A DNA stretch of 64,000 bases from contig NZ_QWDC01000001.1 of the NCBI RefSeq assembly GCF_003432115.1, positions 1,736,001-1,800,000 on the forward strand, in the 5' to 3' direction. Made by a program: the position numbers and the translations under genes. The notes under the pieces were generated by a model that had not been told where the DNA came from, did not search any database, and saw only the letters and a program-made list of their open reading frames with translations. This stretch comes from Mucilaginibacter conchicola (GTDB taxonomy: Bacteria > Bacteroidota > Bacteroidia > Sphingobacteriales > Sphingobacteriaceae). Positions 59,437 through 64,000 of this stretch are shown here, in pieces; position 1 is the first letter of the stretch, and every line of letters starts with the position of its first letter.

Positions 59437-59534
59437 AGCAGATCAGTTTTTCGGCCCTAAGATACATGTGAAGGGGTTTTATTTGCAATGAAGGGATGAT
59501 AAAAGGGCTATGTAAAAGCAATATTACAGGGCAG

Positions 59535-60524
59535 CTACAGAGTTGCAGACAAGAAGGCCTCATCCGGCGTAAGCACAATGATCTCTTCATCTCCCTGCAC
59601 GGCGATCTGTTTTGTATGGCGATTGAATGCAATTGCCGGATAATTATCAGAATTGCCCGTCATAGGCGAACTTTCCAGACTGCCCTTTACACCGGTATCC
59701 TCGTCAACAACCTCTCCTGTTTGCACATTTATTATTTTGGGGTACTTGTACATATCCCACACGTAACGGCTACTTATAGCGAAGATGTTTCCAAACTCAG
59801 ATCTTACTTTTACCGGTTCTGATAGCTTATCTGTTTTCAGGTCCCAAACGGCAATATGTTTAGCAGGAAACCAATTATCCTCTTCGTCCTGAACTTCATC
59901 AGATGAGCCGACAACTATTGTGCTGTTATCTATAAAAGAGGCCGTGCAATACTCACCGAAAGGTTTGGGTTCAAGCTGAGGATTATCAAGCATTAACGGA
60001 TTCCTTAAACAGGCTTCAATATCAAACATCACGGTGCGATATATCGGATGCCAAACCCAACCTTTATCGAGCAGGTACTTCCCGCCGGCGCTAACTTCGA
60101 GCCTCGAGTGGAAAAAGTCGTCAGGATTCCTGCCGGAGATATTCGTAACCAGTTCTCCTGTTTCTGCATCTTCAAAATCGAGCTGATTATAGGCAACAGG
60201 GCAATGGATGAGATAGGTTCTCGCGCCGATAGTTACAAAGGCTGCCGGATACTCGTATGCGTCTGAGCAATAGTATGGCCTGTTGATCTCTCTTAATAAT
60301 TTCCCGTTTTTAAGTAACAGCTCTTTTGTGCCGAGCCTTTTATAAACGAAAGCATATTCGCCATTGGCTGAGCATATTGCCCGGTCACCAAAATCTGGCG
60401 TATATCCAAAATTGGTTCTCTCGCCCTTTAAATTGTAAGCCGCCCCGGATGCCCAATCAACAATCTTATTATCGTGCCAGCAAATGGTTTTTAAGAAACC
60501 GGCGAATATTTTGTCTTTCTTCAT
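59535..60524 (-). CDS. Cytoplasmic beta-propeller-like protein
   Basis: 329 aa, no signal peptide. Repeated beta-strand blocks ending in 'W/Y..v/i' with DxxTGE-like turns (FEDAETGELVTNISG, IAVWDLKTDKLSEPVKV, IINVQTGEVVDEDTGV) recall WD40/PQQ-type propeller blades. No catalytic motif recognised. Function unknown; it lies between a GH2 and a GH43 gene but on its own. Confidence 0.65.
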   Translation of the reverse strand: MKKDKIFAGFLKTICWHDNKIVDWASGAAYNLKGERTNFGYTPDFGDRAICSANGEYAFVYKRLGTKELLLKNGKLLREINRPYYCSDAYEYPAAFVTIGARTYLIHCPVAYNQLDFEDAETGELVTNISGRNPDDFFHSRLEVSAGGKYLLDKGWVWHPIYRTVMFDIEACLRNPLMLDNPQLEPKPFGEYCTASFIDNSTIVVGSSDEVQDEEDNWFPAKHIAVWDLKTDKLSEPVKVRSEFGNIFAISSRYVWDMYKYPKIINVQTGEVVDEDTGVKGSLESSPMTGNSDNYPAIAFNRHTKQIAVQGDEEIIVLTPDEAFLSATL

Positions 60525-60615
60525 TTATCAGATAAAGTTCAGGTTCAGTTAAGACTAATATATCTCATTTATTAAAATTATCTACATTTATCGCACAACC
60601 AACCAATTACGTACC

Positions 60616-61563
60616 GTGAAAAAGACTTTAGCCATATTTCTCCTGCTGATATCATCCTCGTTAAGTATTTATGCCCAGGCCCGCAAAACAGGTGATACCA
60701 TTTTACTGGCCGACCCAACCATATTTGCCGAAAAAGGTGTCTATTACCTGTACGGAACGGGCAGTAAAGACGGATTTTGGGTGTACCGCTCAACCGACCT
60801 GAAGAACTGGACAGGCCCCGCAGGCAAACGTGGCGGCCATGCCTTATTAAAGGGCGACAGCTATGGCACCAAAGGCTTTTGGGCTCCGCAGATCTTTAGA
60901 TACAACAACAAATATGTAATGGCCTACACTGCCGACGAGCATATTGCTATTGCGGAAAGCGATAGCCCGCTGGGGCCATTTGTGCAGAAGAATAAGGTAG
61001 CAGTATCCGGCCCGGGCAAGCAGATTGATCCTTTTGTGTTTAAGGACACTGATGGCAAACTGTACCTGTACCACGTACGCCTGCAAAACGGCAACCGCAT
61101 TTTTGTGGCCCGCATCAATCCAAAAACATGGGATATTGACGAAAGTACCGCCAAAGAATGCCTGCATGCCGAACTGCCCTGGGAGAATACCGAAAACGCA
61201 CCATGGCCGGTATCAGAAGGGCCAACGGTAATGAAACGCGGCAGTTTATACTATCTTTTCTACTCGGCTAATGATTTTCATAATATCGATTATGCTGTGG
61301 GGTATGCTACAGCTGCCTCGCCTTTAGGGCCATGGAAAAAGGCTGAGGACAGCCCAATCATCAGCCGTAAAAATACCGGCGCAAACGGCACCGGCCATGG
61401 TGATTTCTTTAAAGATGCCCAAGGGAACTTGCATTATGTTTTGCATACCCATAACACCAACAGCAAAGTAGATCCGCGTAAAACTGCCATTGTATCGGTT
61501 AAATTTGTGGGTGGCAAACCTGTGGTTGACAGCAAGAGCTTCCGCTTTTTACAAGTGAAATAA
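60616..61563 (+). CDS. Secreted GH43-family glycosidase
   Basis: 315 aa, signal peptide 1-20 (ending IYA). Single five-bladed propeller with the GH43 triad D33 (LADPT), D138 (QIDPF) and E201 (VSEGPTV). A start at 60616 (GTG) is needed for the complete signal peptide. No accessory module, unlike the GH43 at 4868-6619. Arabinofuranosidase, xylosidase or galactan hydrolase activity is possible. It is monocistronic. Confidence 0.88.
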   Translation: MKKTLAIFLLLISSSLSIYAQARKTGDTILLADPTIFAEKGVYYLYGTGSKDGFWVYRSTDLKNWTGPAGKRGGHALLKGDSYGTKGFWAPQIFRYNNKYVMAYTADEHIAIAESDSPLGPFVQKNKVAVSGPGKQIDPFVFKDTDGKLYLYHVRLQNGNRIFVARINPKTWDIDESTAKECLHAELPWENTENAPWPVSEGPTVMKRGSLYYLFYSANDFHNIDYAVGYATAASPLGPWKKAEDSPIISRKNTGANGTGHGDFFKDAQGNLHYVLHTHNTNSKVDPRKTAIVSVKFVGGKPVVDSKSFRFLQVK

Positions 61564-61643
61564 TCTGAGAAATAAAAAGAGCTTAGCAGCATTAGCCGCC
61601 AAGCTCCGGTCACAATTTATAGATACTGAAATTTAAAGGCGTT

Positions 61644-62174
61644 TTAGTCGAAAATGAAGTTTGGCGTAAACTTCTGTTTAAAGCTAAGCGTATCAGAAAC
61701 AGCCCCCGGGTTATCAACAGGTGTGCGGATGATTTTCGCCTCGATCAACCATACGGCCTGGTCGGCGCGGGCTTTTGGTGTGGTGTTGATGCCTTTAACG
61801 TAACCATCGGTAATCACCATTGGGATGCTGAAGCATGTAGGGCAGCCGCTTTCAATAGCTACTTTACCGTTAAGCAAGTCTGTTTTGTTCAGCTCAAATT
61901 TATCGCCCTGCATTGGGGTTTTGAGGTAAGCCCTTGTAGTTACACCGGCAGTTGCCCTGTGGTACCAAAACAAACGGTAGTCGCCGGGAATGAAATTAGT
62001 TTGCGCGCCCAGGTCAGCATGCTCGGTAAACAGGTACTGGCAGTTGCCGCCAATGGGGCACGAGGTGAGGTTTTTATCCTCAATAAAAGGTTTTTCGGTA
62101 TTGTTTTTTTTACAGGCAGTAACAAGTAATAAAGCGGCAAGCGCCATTACCAAAGGATAAGGTTTTCTTTTCAT
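61644..62174 (-). CDS. Hypothetical lipoprotein
   Basis: 176 aa; lipobox VTAC (C21). The mature protein has four conserved-looking cysteines (SCPIGGNC near residues 38-45 and GCPTC near 110-114) that could form disulphides. No domain recognised. Probably periplasmic or outer-membrane attached. Confidence 0.72.
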   Translation of the reverse strand: MKRKPYPLVMALAALLLVTACKKNNTEKPFIEDKNLTSCPIGGNCQYLFTEHADLGAQTNFIPGDYRLFWYHRATAGVTTRAYLKTPMQGDKFELNKTDLLNGKVAIESGCPTCFSIPMVITDGYVKGINTTPKARADQAVWLIEAKIIRTPVDNPGAVSDTLSFKQKFTPNFIFD

Positions 62175-62312
62175 GGATTTTTGTTTGTGCTTAGTTTATT
62201 ACCATTACGCAAGTGTAACACGCTATGCAACAAAACCCTGCATTAAGCTTTTGTTAAGAAATTAAGCATACCAACTCTTTGTGTAAAATCAGCCAGGTTT
62301 ATCATCGAATAC

Positions 62313-62320
62313 TATATTTG
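62313..62320 (+). promoter_or_regulatory. Putative -7 box of the ABC transporter operon
   Basis: TATATTTG, a perfect TAnnTTTG match, ends 4 bp before the ATG at 62325. If used, transcription would start at or just after this ATG, so either the mRNA is leaderless or translation starts at the ATG at 62337. Confidence 0.45.
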
Positions 62321-62324
62321 GCAA

Positions 62325-63254
62325 ATGAACGGAGCAATGCCTGCCTATTTCGGGTTGCAGTACAAACGGTTGTTAAGATCAATTAAGGATTTTGGCATGA
62401 ATCCTTACCTTGGGATGGTATTGGCTGCCTTGCTGTTTTTCTGGCTTTCTAAAACCCTGTTTAGCCGTATTGCTTATTTTCAATACTATTATGCCGCCGC
62501 CGCGCTGTTCATGGTGCTGCAGTTGAGTGAGACCCGACGCAACGACTTTCTTAAGAACATTTATACCAAAACCAACTACGCCCGCCTGCGCTTATTGGAG
62601 AACCTGCTGCTGGTTTTTCCTTTTGTGATTTTCCTGGTGGTACGCGGCTTTTATATTTGTGCTACGGGCGCAATTACGGGCAGTTTAATTTGTTCTTTTT
62701 ACAACAAGTTTAGCAGGTCGGCCTTTGTTATTCCCTCGCCTTTTTCAAAACAGCCGTTTGAATTTACCACCGGTTTCAGGAAATATTATCCCGCTTTCAT
62801 TGTGATATATGCTGTCACCGCGATCGCTGTGGTTGTGGGTAACTTTTACCTGGGTGCGTTTTTGGATCTGCTCTGCTGGCTGGTTTGCATGAATTTTTAT
62901 TCAACCACCGAACCATCATATTATGTTTGGATACATGCGCAATCGCCAAAAGAATTTCTTACCGGAAAGATAAAAACAGCTTTGCGGTATAGTTTTATCA
63001 GTAGTTTGCCTTTGGCCATTGTACTTTGTGCCTGCTTCCCGGCAAAGGCCTGGGTAGTGGCAGTAATATGTTTTTGCGGATTACTGTATATGACTGCCGG
63101 CGTGCTTTTAAAATATACCGGCTACCCTAAGCAAATTTCCCTGCCCGCTACTATAATAGCGGGTATCGGTATTATTATCCCGCCGTTATTATTATTCGTT
63201 ATCCCGTTTTTTTATAACCGTGCTATACAAAAATTAACTTCTACACTTAAATGA
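62325..63254 (+). CDS. ABC transporter membrane subunit (ABC-2 type)
   Basis: 309 aa, six or more membrane helices (e.g. ~26-42, 52-66, 88-106, 150-170, 214-245, 250-300). No ATPase motifs. Its stop overlaps the ATPase start by 4 bp (ATGA), so it is the partner permease. Drug, lipid or peptide export is possible; substrate not readable. The start may be at 62325 or 62337. Confidence 0.78.
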   Translation: MNGAMPAYFGLQYKRLLRSIKDFGMNPYLGMVLAALLFFWLSKTLFSRIAYFQYYYAAAALFMVLQLSETRRNDFLKNIYTKTNYARLRLLENLLLVFPFVIFLVVRGFYICATGAITGSLICSFYNKFSRSAFVIPSPFSKQPFEFTTGFRKYYPAFIVIYAVTAIAVVVGNFYLGAFLDLLCWLVCMNFYSTTEPSYYVWIHAQSPKEFLTGKIKTALRYSFISSLPLAIVLCACFPAKAWVVAVICFCGLLYMTAGVLLKYTGYPKQISLPATIIAGIGIIIPPLLLFVIPFFYNRAIQKLTSTLK

Positions 63255-63934
63255 TCAATATCCAATCGCTTTCAAAATATTACGGCAGGCATAAAGTACT
63301 GAGCGACATCGACCTCGTTTTTAATAAGGGCGAAGTTTATGGTATTGTTGGAGAAAATGGCGCCGGCAAAACAACCCTGTTTAAATGTATTGCGGGGTTA
63401 GAAGATTTTGAAGGCACCATCAGTTATGACGGCAGCACCCTGAAAAATGTAACCGGCTACCTGCCTACAGAATTGTTCTTTTTCTCAAAGATGACCGGCC
63501 AAGAGTATCTGCAACTACTGAGCAACGCCCGAAACCTTACCAATACCGACTTTAAAAGCAGCAACATATTCGACCTGCCGCTTAGCGAATACGCCGAAAA
63601 CTATTCTACCGGTATGAAGAAGAAGCTGGCTTTAACCGGCCTGCTGATCCAAAAGAATGAGGTATTTATTTTAGATGAGCCTTTCAACGGGGTGGATATC
63701 CACAGCAATCTTATTATCAAAGAAATCATCGCTAAGCTGAAACAACTCGGTAAGATCGTTATCATGTCGTCGCATATATTTTCAACGCTGAATGATTCAT
63801 GCGATCATTTGCATTACTTAAAAAACGGCCACATCAAAGCCAGCGTAGCCAAAGGCGGTTTTGAACAGATAGAAGAAGAAATGAAAGGCGAAAGCGTTGG
63901 CAGCCGCCTTATTGATCTGTTAAATTTAGATTGA
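63251..63934 (+). CDS. ABC transporter ATP-binding protein
   Basis: 227 aa. Walker A G34-E-N-G-A-G-K-T41, Walker B VFILDEP (138-144) and switch His in IVIMSSHIFS. The signature loop is Y118-S-T-G-M-K-K-K instead of LSGGQ; this YSTGM form is usual in ABC-2 type exporters of the BcrA/CcmA class. Forms a translationally coupled pair with the permease. Confidence 0.92.
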   Translation: MINIQSLSKYYGRHKVLSDIDLVFNKGEVYGIVGENGAGKTTLFKCIAGLEDFEGTISYDGSTLKNVTGYLPTELFFFSKMTGQEYLQLLSNARNLTNTDFKSSNIFDLPLSEYAENYSTGMKKKLALTGLLIQKNEVFILDEPFNGVDIHSNLIIKEIIAKLKQLGKIVIMSSHIFSTLNDSCDHLHYLKNGHIKASVAKGGFEQIEEEMKGESVGSRLIDLLNLD

Positions 63935-64000
63935 AGCAGCACTCCCCTTAACACGGGAACCACCACTCCATATAATAAAGTTTGCCCTCTTTAATAAATA

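Noticed and set aside
1..64000. CRISPR arrays, tRNA or rRNA genes, integrases, transposases, prophage genes.
   Set aside because: No regularly spaced repeats, cloverleaf-like sequences or recognisable mobile-element proteins were found on either strand.

Overview
The window looks like a chromosomal segment of a Bacteroidota bacterium, most likely Sphingobacteriaceae (Mucilaginibacter/Pedobacter-like). The basis is a SusC/SusD pair, TonB-dependent polysaccharide utilisation, many SPII lipoproteins with Bacteroidota-type lipoboxes, TAnnTTTG-type -7 promoter boxes, an almost complete lack of strong Shine-Dalgarno sequences, and several families of intergenic hairpin repeats. No rRNA, tRNA, CRISPR array, transposase or phage gene was recognised.

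Layout. 1-3.7 kb: the 3' part of a DUF2723 membrane protein and a serine hydrolase. 3.8-10 kb: accA, then a leftward group of carbohydrate genes (GH43 with discoidin and Fn3, GH30, ThuA-like), interrupted by a long intergenic region and a small double-glycine-leader peptide gene. 10-16 kb: a membrane protein, two adjacent 2-oxoglutarate oxygenases (PhyH-like, AlkB-like), ccmE-ccmF for cytochrome c maturation, and an overlapping HipA-like kinase/DUF3037 pair. 16-24 kb: an AsmA-like protein, lipoproteins, small DUF4287 and helix-hairpin-helix proteins, a second serine hydrolase, a tandemly duplicated Spy-like protein and a DUF72 protein. 24-29 kb: a siderophore-interacting flavoprotein, two AraC regulators with a tiny antitoxin-like gene between them, and a divergent aldehyde dehydrogenase-DUF779 operon.

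29.5-47.5 kb is the centrepiece: an 18-kb polysaccharide utilisation locus, all on the minus strand. It runs LacI regulator, SusC, SusD, PKD lipoprotein, DUF5009 (HGSNAT-like acetyltransferase), DUF4874/DUF4832 lipoprotein, GH31, then a second transcription unit with an N-acetylhexosamine kinase-like protein, a CBM9-like protein, an MFS sugar importer, a GH109-like oxidoreductase and a NagB-PIG-L fusion. Both units are preceded by the same promoter-like block and by three LacI-type operators with identical 21- and 23-bp spacing, which indicates one regulon. The gene content suggests an amino-sugar (GalNAc/GlcNAc) polymer, possibly partly deacetylated; the exact substrate is inference.

47.5-56 kb: a small gene that appears inserted between lacI and its promoter, an XRE regulator, a pentameric ligand-gated ion channel homologue, and a four-gene porin/Rieske/imelysin/di-haem operon that looks like a periplasmic iron-acquisition system. 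56-64 kb: a Fibrobacter-type surface lipoprotein, a GH2 exo-glucosaminidase/mannosidase-like enzyme, a propeller-like protein, a second GH43, a lipoprotein, and an ABC permease/ATPase pair.
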